This document shows, piece by piece, positions 16,949 to 26,041 of a stretch of DNA of 64,000 nucleotides. The notes beneath the pieces were generated by a model. It was not told the DNA's origin and searched no databases. It worked only from the letters and a program-made list of their open reading frames with translations. Where the stretch lies: NCBI RefSeq assembly GCF_009388985.1, contig NZ_CP036422.1, positions 586,501 through 650,500 of the forward strand, in the 5' to 3' direction. This DNA comes from Halioglobus maricola (GTDB lineage Bacteria; Pseudomonadota; Gammaproteobacteria; Pseudomonadales; Halieaceae). Made by a program: the position numbers and the translations under genes. Every line of letters starts with the position of its first letter. Position 1 is the stretch's first letter.

Positions 16949-17568
16949 GGTTGCACCACCTCGAGCTCGTCAGAACTTGTGATTTCCTTGATGGCGTTGC
17001 GTAACGCTTCCATGTCGGCCAGTCCCTGTACTTGCGGGTAGGCCGCGCTTGAGAATTCCTTGTGCTTCCAGGTAATCGTTTCTTCCATCGAAGTGGCTGC
17101 GACATTCGCGCCAGCTTTGAACTTCTCAATATTCAGGTCCAGCGTTTCGATCATGCTGTCGGATCGGTATTGGGCGAAGCCTGTCGCCTCAGCCTCGGTT
17201 TGCAGGGCCTCATCCAGCCGGGCGGAGGCGACCGCGCCATCATTTCCCACCAGCTTTGAGGCGAGAGTCAGCAGTTGCTCCAGCTCCGCCTCAGAAAGCC
17301 AGAGTTCGTACTGCCCTGCCTTTTTCATGTATACCGGGAAGTGCACCAGCACGCGGCCATTGCTGTAAACGCGAATTCTCGGGGTTGGGTCGGCGTTGCC
17401 GAGCATAGCGGGGGTTTCGCTGTATGCCAGCACGACCTCGTCCGGGTCTGAGGAAAGTGTGAAGCTGGATTGGGCTTGAGTTTGAGCGCTGGCCGCGACC
17501 AGCGAGACAAAGATCGCTAAGAGGAGGGAAATTCCCTTGGTCCTCGTGCGGGTATTTGGGAAGTGCAT
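16945..17568 (-). CDS. Secreted protein of unknown function, partner of the metallopeptidase
   Basis: First gene of the minus-strand operon; 207 residues from the ATG giving MHFPNTRTRTKG (a TTG two codons earlier is less likely). A signal peptide runs to about residue 32 (ending SAQTQAQ). The remainder has a beta-rich segment (SDPDEVVLAYSETPAML ... RIRVYSNGRVLVHFP) followed by a helical, acidic C-terminal half. I see no catalytic motif. It overlaps the peptidase gene by 4 bp, so the two are probably made together. A chaperone, inhibitor or propeptide-like role is possible, but only on position. Confidence 0.6.
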   Translation of the reverse strand: MHFPNTRTRTKGISLLLAIFVSLVAASAQTQAQSSFTLSSDPDEVVLAYSETPAMLGNADPTPRIRVYSNGRVLVHFPVYMKKAGQYELWLSEAELEQLLTLASKLVGNDGAVASARLDEALQTEAEATGFAQYRSDSMIETLDLNIEKFKAGANVAATSMEETITWKHKEFSSAAYPQVQGLADMEALRNAIKEITSSDELEVVQP

Positions 17569-17718
17569 TATCAACCTGACGATCTAGTTATAGTGCTCGA
17601 TAGCCTACCATCTGGCGCGTTGAGTGGCAGCGAAAAATGCTGAATTTGCGAATTAGTCGATGTTGCGGATGACAGGGTGGTTCTCGTGCTAAATTAGAGT
17701 CTCAACTCGAGGCTATTT

Positions 17719-18537
17719 ATGATTGATCTTCACTGCCACATGCTCCCTGCCATAGATGATGGTGCCCGGGATCTCGACATTGCCCTGCAAATGGCGCAGA
17801 TGGCGGTGGACGACGGCATTTCGATGACCCTGTGTACGCCGCACATATATGAGGGATTATTCCCTAACACGCATGACGGTATTCGCGCCGGGTTGGAAAG
17901 TTTCCGCGCGGAACTGGCTACCGCGGGTATACCGTTGGAAATTGGTTATGGGGCGGATATCCAGATCGTGCCCGATCTGACTGAATCGCTGGGCAGTGGG
18001 CGCCTGCCCTCGCTGCACGGCTCGCGCTATTTCCTGTTCGAGCCGCCGCATCATGTGGCGCTGCCGCGCATGCCGGACCTGGTGCACTCGGCGCTGGTGT
18101 CGGGCTATGTGCCGTTAATTACTCACCCGGAACGCCTCACTTATATCGAGAATGATTACGATAAGTTTGTGGCTTGTGCCCGTTCAGGTGCGTGGATTCA
18201 GATTACCGGTGGGGCATTGCTGGGTCGCTTCGGGCCCCGGGTGAAGGGGATCACCGAGCGCTTTTTACGCGACGGCGTGGTGCATGTGATCGCCTCCGAC
18301 GGCCATAACCTGAAAAACCGTACACCGGTGCTAAGCGAGGCCCGCGAGGCCGCGGCGGAAATTGTCGGCGAGGAAGAAGCCTGGCGCCTGGTGCGCGATA
18401 GGCCTGCAGCGGTGGTGGGTGATGTTGCGCCCCACGATGTGCCGCTGCCACCGGGCCTGGACCCGGATGTCGAGTGGCCGCCGGAGCAGCCGCGTGGGGG
18501 GTGGTTGAGCCGGTTGAAGGGCGCTTTGGGCGGCTAA
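17719..18537 (+). CDS. Tyrosine-protein phosphatase of the CpsB/CapC (PHP) family
   Basis: Metal-dependent phosphatase expected to dephosphorylate the tyrosine cluster of the Wzc-like kinase encoded at 6254. The 272-residue protein starts directly with the first metal-binding motif DLHCHMLPAIDDG (residues 3-15). Further PHP motifs are CTPHIY (about 38-43), ITHPERLT (about 134-141) and ASDGHNL (about 193-199). The C-terminus is proline-rich with no membrane segment, so it is cytoplasmic. It stands alone on the plus strand between two minus-strand units, so it is not in the same transcript as the kinase although in the same locus. Confidence 0.9.
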   Translation: MIDLHCHMLPAIDDGARDLDIALQMAQMAVDDGISMTLCTPHIYEGLFPNTHDGIRAGLESFRAELATAGIPLEIGYGADIQIVPDLTESLGSGRLPSLHGSRYFLFEPPHHVALPRMPDLVHSALVSGYVPLITHPERLTYIENDYDKFVACARSGAWIQITGGALLGRFGPRVKGITERFLRDGVVHVIASDGHNLKNRTPVLSEAREAAAEIVGEEEAWRLVRDRPAAVVGDVAPHDVPLPPGLDPDVEWPPEQPRGGWLSRLKGALGG

Positions 18538-18585
18538 ACGTGATGTTGGCATTGATAATGGAGGGCTTTGCACTGTCCTCCAAGG

Positions 18586-19719
18586 TTATTCTCTAGCCTG
18601 GTTCACCTCATAGCCACTATCCAGCAGCAGGCGGTTTTTCCGTGCGGTATTGAGGTCGTTTTCCACCATCTCGATGATCATTTCATCCAGCGTGGTTCGG
18701 GGTTCCCAGCCCAGTTTCTCTTTTGCCAGTGCCGGGTCGCCGAGCAGGGTTTCCACCTCGGCAGGGCGGTAGTAGCGGGTATCAATCGCCACGAGCGTGT
18801 CACCCACTTTTACCGCGATATTCTTGTCGGCCTTGTCGCTGTCGATAGCGTCTACTAGCCCTTTCTCATTCGTGCCCTCGCCCTCAAAACGCAGGGTGAT
18901 GCCCAGTTCGGCGGCGGCCTTGAGAATGAATTCGCGCACTGAGATCTGCCTGCCGGTGGCGATGACGAAATCAAGTGGTGCATCTTGCTGCAGCATCAAC
19001 CACTGCATTTCCACATAGTCGCGGGCGTGGCCCCAGTCGCGCAGGGCGTTGATGTTGCCCATGTACAGGCACTGCTCCAGGCCCTGGCTGATGTTTGCCA
19101 GGCCACGGGTGATCTTGCGGCTCACAAAGGTTTCGCCGCGGCGCGGGCTCTCGTGGTTGAACAGCACACCGTTGCAGGCATACATGCCGTATGACTCGCG
19201 GTAGTTCACCGTAATCCAGTAGGCGTAAAGCTTGGCCACGCCGTAGGGGCTGCGCGGGTAGAACGGGGTTTTCTCGGTTTGCGGGGTTTCCTGCACCAGG
19301 CCGTAGAGTTCAGAGGTGCTGGCCTGATAGATGCGGGTCTTCTCGCTCAGGCCCAGCAGGCGCACTGCCTCAAGGATACGGAGGGTGCCAATACCATCTA
19401 CGTCTGCCGTGTATTCCGGCTCTTCGAAACTCACGGCCACGTGTGACTGGGCGGCGAGGTTGTAGATTTCATCGGGCTGCACCTGCTGGATGATGCGGGT
19501 GATGTTGCTGGAATCGGTGAGGTCGCCGTAGTGGAGAATGAACTGCTGGTTCTCCGTTTGCGGGTCCTGGTAGATGTGGTCGATGCGCTCGGTGTTGAAG
19601 GAGCTGGCGCGGCGTTTGATGCCGTGCACTTCGTAGCCTTTTTCCAGCAGAAATTCTGCGAGGTACGAGCCGTCCTGGCCAGTGACGCCGGTAATCAACG
19701 CTTTTTTATGGGCGGGCAT
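18586..19719 (-). CDS. gmd: GDP-mannose 4,6-dehydratase
   Basis: Converts GDP-mannose to GDP-4-dehydro-6-deoxymannose in the cytoplasm, the first step to GDP-fucose. I start at [11 protein letters not shown] (377 residues), preceded by a good AAGGAAG site; the longer frame adds ten residues that lie in the upstream gene. Motifs are [12 protein letters not shown] near the N-terminus, [10 protein letters not shown] with the catalytic Tyr/Lys, and [13 protein letters not shown], which is diagnostic for Gmd. The gene starts 10 bp after fcl ends, and fcl uses its product. Together they indicate fucose or a related 6-deoxyhexose in the polymer. Confidence 0.95.
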   Translation of the reverse strand: MPAHKKALITGVTGQDGSYLAEFLLEKGYEVHGIKRRASSFNTERIDHIYQDPQTENQQFILHYGDLTDSSNITRIIQQVQPDEIYNLAAQSHVAVSFEEPEYTADVDGIGTLRILEAVRLLGLSEKTRIYQASTSELYGLVQETPQTEKTPFYPRSPYGVAKLYAYWITVNYRESYGMYACNGVLFNHESPRRGETFVSRKITRGLANISQGLEQCLYMGNINALRDWGHARDYVEMQWLMLQQDAPLDFVIATGRQISVREFILKAAAELGITLRFEGEGTNEKGLVDAIDSDKADKNIAVKVGDTLVAIDTRYYRPAEVETLLGDPALAKEKLGWEPRTTLDEMIIEMVENDLNTARKNRLLLDSGYEVNQARE

Positions 19720-19729
19720 GAAATCTTCC

Positions 19730-20713
19730 TTAAGAGCGTGCTTGTTCAATGTTGTTCAGGTACCAGGCGTAGGCGTTTTCAAGGCCTGCCTGTAAGTCGT
19801 ATTCGGGGGCCCAGCCCATGCGCTTTAGCTTGGCGTTGTCCATCAGCTTGCGCGGGGCGCCGTCGGGCTTGCTGGCGTCGAATTCAATGGTGCCTTTAAA
19901 ACCAGTCACGGCAGCGATGGTGCTGGCCAGCTCGGCAATGGAGCAGTCAACACCTGTGCCTACATTAATATGGCTGAGGCGGGGCTCAGTCACATCGTCA
20001 TACTCTACCTTGGGCAGGGTCATCACGTGAATGCTGGCGCGCGCCATGTCGTCCACGTGGAGAAACTCGCGCAGGGGCGTGCCGGTGCCCCAGATGGTAA
20101 TGGTGGGAGCGTTCGCCGCGGTGGCCTCGTGAAAGCGCCGCAGCAGGGCCGGGATCACGTGGCTGTTCTCCGGGTGGAAGTTGTCGCCCGGGCCGTACAG
20201 GTTAGTGGGCATGACGCTGCGGTAATCGGTGCCGTGCTGGCGGTTGTAGCTCTCGCAGAGTTTGATGCCGGCAATCTTTGCCAGTGCATACGGTTCGTTG
20301 GTGGGTTCCAGCGTGCCGGTGAGGAGGGCCTCTTCGCTCATGGGTTGCTCGGCCAGGCGGGGGTAGATGCAGGAACTGCCCAGGAACAGGAGCTTCTGGA
20401 CGCCCGCGGTATAGGCCTGGTGGATCACGTTGGCTTCGAGCATGAGGTTGTCGTAGATGAAATCTGCGGGGTAGGTGTCGTTGGCATGGATGCCGCCGAC
20501 CCTGGCCGCGCACAGGTAGACCTCGTCGATGTTCTCGGTGGCGAAGAAATGGGCAACCGCTTGCTGGTTGGTGAGGTCCAGCTCGCTGCGGGTCGCGGTG
20601 ACGATGTCTGTATCAGGGGCACCGGCCAGTTGGCGGACGATGGCGGAGCCCACCATGCCGCGGTGGCCTGCCACGAAAATCCGTTTTGCCGCGGGGGGTG
20701 CGTTATGCGTCAT
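19730..20713 (-). CDS. fcl: GDP-L-fucose synthase
   Basis: Epimerises and reduces the Gmd product to GDP-L-fucose with NADPH. The start [17 protein letters not shown] gives 327 residues, the normal family size; a frame extending 39 codons upstream lies within the neighbouring epimerase gene. Visible motifs are [10 protein letters not shown] (NADP-binding), LGSSCIYP with the catalytic serine, YALAKIAG with the Tyr/Lys pair, and [11 protein letters not shown]. It overlaps the upstream epimerase gene by 11 bp and precedes gmd by 10 bp, so the three form one minus-strand transcript. Confidence 0.95.
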   Translation of the reverse strand: MTHNAPPAAKRIFVAGHRGMVGSAIVRQLAGAPDTDIVTATRSELDLTNQQAVAHFFATENIDEVYLCAARVGGIHANDTYPADFIYDNLMLEANVIHQAYTAGVQKLLFLGSSCIYPRLAEQPMSEEALLTGTLEPTNEPYALAKIAGIKLCESYNRQHGTDYRSVMPTNLYGPGDNFHPENSHVIPALLRRFHEATAANAPTITIWGTGTPLREFLHVDDMARASIHVMTLPKVEYDDVTEPRLSHINVGTGVDCSIAELASTIAAVTGFKGTIEFDASKPDGAPRKLMDNAKLKRMGWAPEYDLQAGLENAYAWYLNNIEQARS

Positions 20714-21710
20714 AAAACTCACGATACCAGCGAATGAAGTTGTCGATACCCTCACTGACCGGCGTGCTGGGGCGGTAGCCCACAGCAGTCTCGAGTGCGT
20801 CGATGTTGGCGGCAGTGGCCGGGACATCACCTGGCTGCATGGGCAGGAGTTCCAGCTCGGCTTTCATGCCTAAGGCGTTTTCGATGGCGCCGATATAGTC
20901 GAGCAGCTGTACCGGGTTGTTGTTGCCGATATTGAAGATACGGTAGGGCGCGCTGGACGTGCCTGGGTCAGGGTTGGCGCTGTCCCAGTCGGGGTTGGGG
21001 GTGGCTGTGCTGTCGGTGACACGCACCACGCCTTCCACAATGTCGTCGATGTAGGTGAAGTCACGCTGCATCTTGCCCTCGTTGAACACCTTGAGGGGTT
21101 CGCCGGCGAGAATGGCCCGAGTGAACAGGAACAGGGCCATGTCGGGCCGGCCCCAGGGGCCGTACACGGTGAAGAACCTAAGCCCGGTGGTGGGTAGGCC
21201 GAACAGGTGAGAGTAGGTGTGCGCCATCAGTTCGTTGGCTTTCTTGCTCGCGGCGTAGAGTGAGATCGGATGGTCGACGTTGTCGTGCACCGAGAACGGC
21301 ATGGTGCTGTTAATGCCGTATACCGAGCTGGAGCTGGCGTAGACCAGGTGGCCAACGTCGTTGTGCCGGGAGCACTCCAGAATATTGGTGAAGCCCACGA
21401 TATTGCTGTCTATGTAGGCCTGGGGGTTTTCCAGGGAGTAGCGCACGCCCGCCTGGGCCGCCAGGTTAATCACGGCATCGAAGCGGTGTTGCGCGAATAG
21501 CGTGTCGAGAGCGGCGCGGTCTTCGAGATTGGCCCTTACAAAGGTGAAGCCAGCCTGTTGCTCCAGAATGGCCAGGCGCGCCTGTTTAAGGCTCACCTCG
21601 TAGTAGTCATTGAGATTGTCCAGGCCGACTACCGTGTCGCCCCGGGCGAGCAGTTTCTGGCTCGTGTGGAAACCGATAAAGCCGGCGGCGCCGGTTACAA
21701 GGATGTGCAT
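20703..21710 (-). CDS. UDP-glucuronate 4-epimerase (NAD-dependent epimerase)
   Basis: Short-chain dehydrogenase/epimerase of 335 residues that most resembles UDP-glucuronate 4-epimerases of capsule loci (CapI/LpsL type), making UDP-galacturonate. Evidence: [15 protein letters not shown] at the N-terminus, the [16 protein letters not shown] segment typical of this subgroup, ASSSSVYG with the catalytic serine, YAASKKAN with Tyr/Lys, and [18 protein letters not shown]. It is the first gene of the epimerase-fcl-gmd operon. A UDP-HexNAc 4-epimerase activity that replaces the lost TviC homologue is conceivable but is not what the subgroup motifs suggest. Confidence 0.82.
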   Translation of the reverse strand: MHILVTGAAGFIGFHTSQKLLARGDTVVGLDNLNDYYEVSLKQARLAILEQQAGFTFVRANLEDRAALDTLFAQHRFDAVINLAAQAGVRYSLENPQAYIDSNIVGFTNILECSRHNDVGHLVYASSSSVYGINSTMPFSVHDNVDHPISLYAASKKANELMAHTYSHLFGLPTTGLRFFTVYGPWGRPDMALFLFTRAILAGEPLKVFNEGKMQRDFTYIDDIVEGVVRVTDSTATPNPDWDSANPDPGTSSAPYRIFNIGNNNPVQLLDYIGAIENALGMKAELELLPMQPGDVPATAANIDALETAVGYRPSTPVSEGIDNFIRWYREFYDA

Positions 21711-21815
21711 TCTTGTCCTGCAAATGAAGGGGGTGGTGGGAGGATAAGTGATTTCTCCAGTGGCTGCTATGTTAGGATGCGCCTATTCTTTTTTGCCCTG
21801 ATCTGAGAAATTTTC

Positions 21816-22835
21816 ATGACACAAACAGTTCTGGTGACCGGTGGCGCTGGTTATATCGGCAGCCATGCATGTGTGTGCCTGATCGAGGCCGGGTATTCCG
21901 TGGTCGTGCTGGATAACCTCTGTAACAGCAGCCGCGAGGCGGTTGCCCGGGTGCAGGAAATCACCGGTGCCGAGCTGCCGCTGGTTGAGGGCGATATCCG
22001 CGATTCGGGTTGTCTGGATGCGCTGTTTGCCCAGCATCGCATCGACGCCGTGATGCACTTCGCCGGTCTCAAAGCGGTGGGCGAGTCGGTCGAGAAGCCA
22101 TTGGAATACTACGACAACAACGTCAATGGCACGCTGGTGTTGCTCGCGGCAATGGAGCGGGCGGGTGTCACGCGGATCATCTTTTCTTCATCGGCTACGG
22201 TGTATGGCGACCCGGCCTCGGTGCCGATCCGCGAAGATTTCCCCACCCAGGCCACGAATCCTTACGGCCGCTCCAAGCTAATGGTCGAGGAAATCCTGGC
22301 GGACTGGTCGCAGGCGAAGCCCGCCGTGAGTGTCGGCAATCTGCGCTACTTCAATCCGGTCGGTGCGCATGTGAGCGGCCGGATCGGTGAAGACCCCAGC
22401 GGCATTCCCAATAACCTGATGCCCTTCGTTGCCCAGGTGGCGGTGGGTCGTCGTGACAAACTGGCGGTCTTTGGTGATGACTACGCCACACCGGATGGCA
22501 CCGGCGTGCGCGATTACATTCACGTGGTCGATCTGGCCGAGGGCCATGTTGCGGCCCTGAACTACGTGCTGGCAAAACCCGGCTTACTCACCGTGAACCT
22601 GGGTACCGGCAACGGCTCCTCGGTGCTGGATATGGTGCGCGCATTTGAGGCCGCCAGCGGCAGGCCCATCGCCTATGAAATCGTTGCCCGCAGGGCGGGT
22701 GATATCGCCGAGTGCTGGGCGGATCCGGCGCTGGCAGAGGAGCTGCTGGGCTGGAAAGCCAGCCGCAGCCTGGAAGCGATGTGTGCCGACACCTGGCGCT
22801 GGCAGGAGGGCAACCCGGCCGGTTACGGCAACTGA
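21816..22835 (+). CDS. galE: UDP-glucose 4-epimerase
   Basis: Interconverts UDP-glucose and UDP-galactose (339 residues, standard length). Motifs are GGAGYIGSHACVCLIEAG at residues 8-25, VMHFAGLKAVGESVEKP, FSSSATVYGDP with the catalytic serine, YGRSKLMVEE with Tyr/Lys, and the GalE-specific NLRYFNPVGAHVSGRIGEDP. It is divergent from the epimerase-fcl-gmd operon, with 105 bp between that could hold both promoters. A TAGGAT box followed by GCGCC lies at about 21773-21783. Confidence 0.95.
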   Translation: MTQTVLVTGGAGYIGSHACVCLIEAGYSVVVLDNLCNSSREAVARVQEITGAELPLVEGDIRDSGCLDALFAQHRIDAVMHFAGLKAVGESVEKPLEYYDNNVNGTLVLLAAMERAGVTRIIFSSSATVYGDPASVPIREDFPTQATNPYGRSKLMVEEILADWSQAKPAVSVGNLRYFNPVGAHVSGRIGEDPSGIPNNLMPFVAQVAVGRRDKLAVFGDDYATPDGTGVRDYIHVVDLAEGHVAALNYVLAKPGLLTVNLGTGNGSSVLDMVRAFEAASGRPIAYEIVARRAGDIAECWADPALAEELLGWKASRSLEAMCADTWRWQEGNPAGYGN

Positions 22836-22844
22836 AGCGGTTTT

Positions 22845-23225
22845 TTAGAGCTGCCCGATCGCGCCCCATAGCGAGAGTACGATCATGGCCATATTGGCCA
22901 GGAAGCCAATACCCATGCCCGGGCCGCGAGACGCCGGGTCTTTCATATAGGCCTGGCGATAGATCAGCCGGCCAAGCATAAACACCACGCCCAGCCCTGC
23001 CGCCCACAGCGGGCTGAAGAAGTAGGCACAGACCCACATCGCCGGCAGTGTCACGGCCATCTGTTCGAGGGTGTTCATCTGCACCCTGAATGCGCGCTCA
23101 AACTTCTCGTCGCCTGAGGTCGCGGGGGCCACCACGGTGTCCTTGCCGCGAGCGAAGCCGCACAGCAGGGTGTAGGCGGTGTATTGGATCAACATCAACA
23201 TCGTGACAATCGCGACATATTGCAT
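22845..23225 (-). CDS. MAPEG-family membrane protein
   Basis: Small integral membrane protein of 126 residues with four hydrophobic segments. The loop FERAFRVQMNTLEQMAV (about 63-79) is the MAPEG signature with the glutathione-contacting Arg/Asn/Glu region. Eukaryotic relatives are glutathione transferases or leukotriene synthases, while bacterial members are mostly uncharacterised. It ends 10 bp from galE (convergent) and is divergent from the YdcF-like gene. No functional link to the sugar locus is evident. Confidence 0.85.
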   Translation of the reverse strand: MQYVAIVTMLMLIQYTAYTLLCGFARGKDTVVAPATSGDEKFERAFRVQMNTLEQMAVTLPAMWVCAYFFSPLWAAGLGVVFMLGRLIYRQAYMKDPASRGPGMGIGFLANMAMIVLSLWGAIGQL

Positions 23226-23251
23226 GCTTTTTGCCTCTTGTTCTCTGAAAT

Positions 23252-24067
23252 TTGCGGCTTAGTATTATATGGAACCGGTTTGCGTGTACAGGAGTTCCAG
23301 CTATCTCATTCACCCTCACCAAGTTGCTGTCATTGTTCGTGTTCCCGCTGAGCCAGGCCATTGTGCTCGTCCTGGCGGGCCTGCTGTGTATCAAATTCGC
23401 GTGGCATCGCACTGGCAAGGCCAGCATATTGCTGGGCATCACCTGGCTGTATGTCTGCTCCACCGGGCTGTTCGCTGATTGGCTCATGGGCAACCTCGAG
23501 GATGACTACCGGCCCAAGATCATGTCGGTTGTCCCCCGGGCCGGCGCCATCGTGGTGCTCGGCGGCGGCACCCGCGGCGATACCCACTGGAGTAGTTACG
23601 GTGACCTCAACCAGGCGGCCGATCGCCTGTTGCACGCGGTTGATCTCTACAAGTCCGGCAAGGCGCCCCTGGTGATTGTCAGCGGCGGAGCAGCGCCCGG
23701 AGACCGCTCCGAGGCAGACATCATGGAACAGATTCTGGTGGTGATGGGTGTCCCGGCGCGGGCCATTCTCAAGGAGAGCAACAGCCGTGATACGCATGAA
23801 AATGCCGTGTTCTCGGCGGTGCTGCTCAACGGCAAGAATATCGACAAGATTCATCTGGTGACATCGGCGTGGCATATGCGCCGGGCGGAGCCGCTGTTTA
23901 CCCGCCAGGGCTTTGAGGTGATCCCGGCACCCACCGATTACCAGCGGCTGGTGGGCGCTCCGGCTGTGCCACCCTTTCTGCCCACAGTGGACGATCTGGC
24001 CCGCACGACCTCTGCCCTCAAAGAGTATGTTGGCTATCTCGTATACCGATATCGCGGCTGGCTCTAG
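23252..24067 (+). CDS. YdcF/ElyC-family (DUF218) membrane protein
   Basis: Two N-terminal hydrophobic segments (about residues 22-45 and 52-70) precede a DUF218 domain (about 90-255) with AIVVLGGGTRGDTH, LVIVSGG and VTSAWHMRRAE motifs. ElyC (YcbC) of E. coli affects peptidoglycan assembly at low temperature, and SanA/YdcF relatives have envelope roles, so an envelope function is likely. The start is uncertain: the frame opens with TTG at 23252, but a better-placed ribosome site (AGGAG at 23290-23294) sits 8 nt before an in-frame ATC at 23303. That would give a start ISFTLTKLLSLF, closer to the family N-terminus. No ATG exists in this part of the frame. Confidence 0.82.
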   Translation: MRLSIIWNRFACTGVPAISFTLTKLLSLFVFPLSQAIVLVLAGLLCIKFAWHRTGKASILLGITWLYVCSTGLFADWLMGNLEDDYRPKIMSVVPRAGAIVVLGGGTRGDTHWSSYGDLNQAADRLLHAVDLYKSGKAPLVIVSGGAAPGDRSEADIMEQILVVMGVPARAILKESNSRDTHENAVFSAVLLNGKNIDKIHLVTSAWHMRRAEPLFTRQGFEVIPAPTDYQRLVGAPAVPPFLPTVDDLARTTSALKEYVGYLVYRYRGWL

Positions 24068-24201
24068 TGCTCTTTTGCTAAAAAGTGCACATCCGTACCC
24101 CGGATTTGTGACGTATATCTAGCTTTGGCGCCCGTTTGCGCCCTGTGAGGGTGTAAAACTCCTATACTGGTGCCTCGCAAACCACGGGATTTAACACCGT
24201 A

Positions 24202-26031
24202 ATGCCCAAGGTCAGAGCCTTGCCATCGTATGCCAGCACCCTGTTGCTGCGCTGCCTCGCCATCCTGCTATTTGCAGGGCAGGGGGCTGTTGTCCACGCG
24301 AATGACTCCATCGCGGCGCTGGTTGATGAAAACATGCTCCGCGATGGCCTCTCGCTCAAGGGAGAGTGGCGGTTTCAGCCAGGCGATGACCTGGCCTGGG
24401 CCAACCCTGCGCTGGACGATTCGTCGTGGCAGATCCGGCGGGTGCCGGGTCGCTGGTCCCGCGAGGGCTATCCCGAGCACAGGCACATGGGCTGGTACCG
24501 CCTGACACTGCAGCTCCAGCCGCAAATCATTGACACTGAGCACGTTGCCGATCTGGCGGTTCGCCTGGGCAATATACTCAGTGCGTACGAGGTGTTCGCC
24601 GGTGGCGAGTTGGTCGGCAAGATTGGTCGGCTGCCGCCGCTCGAGGAAGTTCTGTATGACCGCCAGCGGGTGTTTTCCATCCCCCAGACAGCCATTGATG
24701 AGCAGGGCCGCCTGGTACTTGCGCTGCGTGTCTGGGGCGGCCCGAACGGCATGGTTAACGCCTGGGGGGCCGGCCCTGCCTCGGGTAACTTCGAGCTGGG
24801 TCACCACTCACCGCTGATCCTCGAGGGTGTGGTTGGCGAATTACCGGGGCTGATCTTCTGTGCCCTTATCTTTGCCTTCGGTTGCTACCATCTCTATATC
24901 TACACCCTGAACAGGGGGTTGAGAACCTACCTCTGGTTCGGTCTTACCTCCCTCAATATAGCGCTCTACGGGCTGATGCTTACCCAGTGGAAATTCTTCT
25001 GGGATGTGCCGTTTGTGACATTGAAGAAAATCGAATTTGGCGCGATCTATTTTTTCCCGGCGCTTGGAATCCAGCTCGTCTGGTCGATATTGAAGCTGCC
25101 TATTTCGCCGGCGTTGAGGGTGTTGCAAGGCGCTTTCATTTTGCTGTCGATGGCCGTGGTGTCGGTGCCCGGGCATGAAATTCACTACAAAACACTCACC
25201 TTTGAGCAGACGCTGGCTCTTGGGCTGATGGCTTATGCGGCCTATGTCATCCTGCGTGAGACGCGAGCGGGTAGCCCCCACGCGCGCGGCGTGGCGGCGG
25301 GCACCCTGATATTCCTGGCGACCTGCCTGAACGATATTGCGATTGACCTGTTCCAGCTTGATACGCTGCGGCTTGCCCCCCTTGGGTTCGTTGCCATCCT
25401 GCTGTCCATGGCCATATCCATGGCCCGCAACTACACCTCCATGCACTCGAAGCTGGAAGAGCAGGTGGCTCAACGTACCGCCCAGTTGAGAGAGGCCAAC
25501 CAGAAGCTGATGAAGGCTGCGAGTATCGACCATCTCACCGGCCTCCTGAACCGCCGGGGATTTACAGAAGAGGTAGCACTGGAGATATCGCGCGCTGTGC
25601 GCACCGGCAAAAGCTTTTCCCTGGTGCTGGCAGATGTCGACCACTTCAAACAGTTCAACGACAAGCATGGCCACGCCTGTGGCGATCACGTGCTGCGTCG
25701 TGTCGGCGTGCTGCTGGGTGAGCGCACCCGCGATGTCGATCGCGTTGCGCGCTGGGGCGGTGAGGAATTTATGCTGATGCTGCCCGAGACGGACTCAGAA
25801 GGCGCCGCCGTGCTCGCTGAGAAGCTTCGCGAGACCATCGCCGAGAACGTCTTCGAATTTGGTGGCCAACGCCTCAGCCTGACCATGACCTTTGGCGTGG
25901 CGGAGCATCGCCAGGGCGAAACGCTCGAGACCTGCGTCGCCCGTGCCGATACCGCGCTGTACCACGGTAAGGAGCGAGGGCGGAACAAGGTGATGATCGG
26001 CAATATCAAAGGCCTGACGCTGGTCGGTTGA
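24202..26031 (+). CDS. Membrane diguanylate cyclase with extracytoplasmic sensor domain
   Basis: Predicted cyclic-di-GMP synthase of 609 residues. A signal-like N-terminus (about 1-31) leads to a periplasmic beta-sandwich (about 45-205; LKGEWRFQPGDDLAW ... MGWYRLTLQL ... YEVFAGGELVGKIG), similar to 7TMR-DISM or galactose-binding-like folds. About seven transmembrane helices follow (about 215-410), then a coiled coil (EEQVAQRTAQLREAN). The C-terminal GGDEF domain starts at ASIDHLTGLLNRRGF; the active site is GGEEF near residue 519, and an RDVD inhibitory site lies five residues before it, so product feedback is likely. Monocistronic. It could tune the adjacent polysaccharide locus and the MapZ-like PilZ protein at 49742, but that is inference. 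Confidence 0.9.
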   Translation: MPKVRALPSYASTLLLRCLAILLFAGQGAVVHANDSIAALVDENMLRDGLSLKGEWRFQPGDDLAWANPALDDSSWQIRRVPGRWSREGYPEHRHMGWYRLTLQLQPQIIDTEHVADLAVRLGNILSAYEVFAGGELVGKIGRLPPLEEVLYDRQRVFSIPQTAIDEQGRLVLALRVWGGPNGMVNAWGAGPASGNFELGHHSPLILEGVVGELPGLIFCALIFAFGCYHLYIYTLNRGLRTYLWFGLTSLNIALYGLMLTQWKFFWDVPFVTLKKIEFGAIYFFPALGIQLVWSILKLPISPALRVLQGAFILLSMAVVSVPGHEIHYKTLTFEQTLALGLMAYAAYVILRETRAGSPHARGVAAGTLIFLATCLNDIAIDLFQLDTLRLAPLGFVAILLSMAISMARNYTSMHSKLEEQVAQRTAQLREANQKLMKAASIDHLTGLLNRRGFTEEVALEISRAVRTGKSFSLVLADVDHFKQFNDKHGHACGDHVLRRVGVLLGERTRDVDRVARWGGEEFMLMLPETDSEGAAVLAEKLRETIAENVFEFGGQRLSLTMTFGVAEHRQGETLETCVARADTALYHGKERGRNKVMIGNIKGLTLVG

Positions 26032-26041
26032 GCCGGCGCGA

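Noticed and set aside
18538..18585. Terminator between the convergent CpsB-type phosphatase and gmd genes
   Set aside because: No stable hairpin with a T-run could be found in the 48-bp gap.
24841..25689. 282-codon minus-strand frame opposite the diguanylate cyclase
   Set aside because: Antisense to membrane and GGDEF-coding sequence; His/Gln/Arg-rich shadow.
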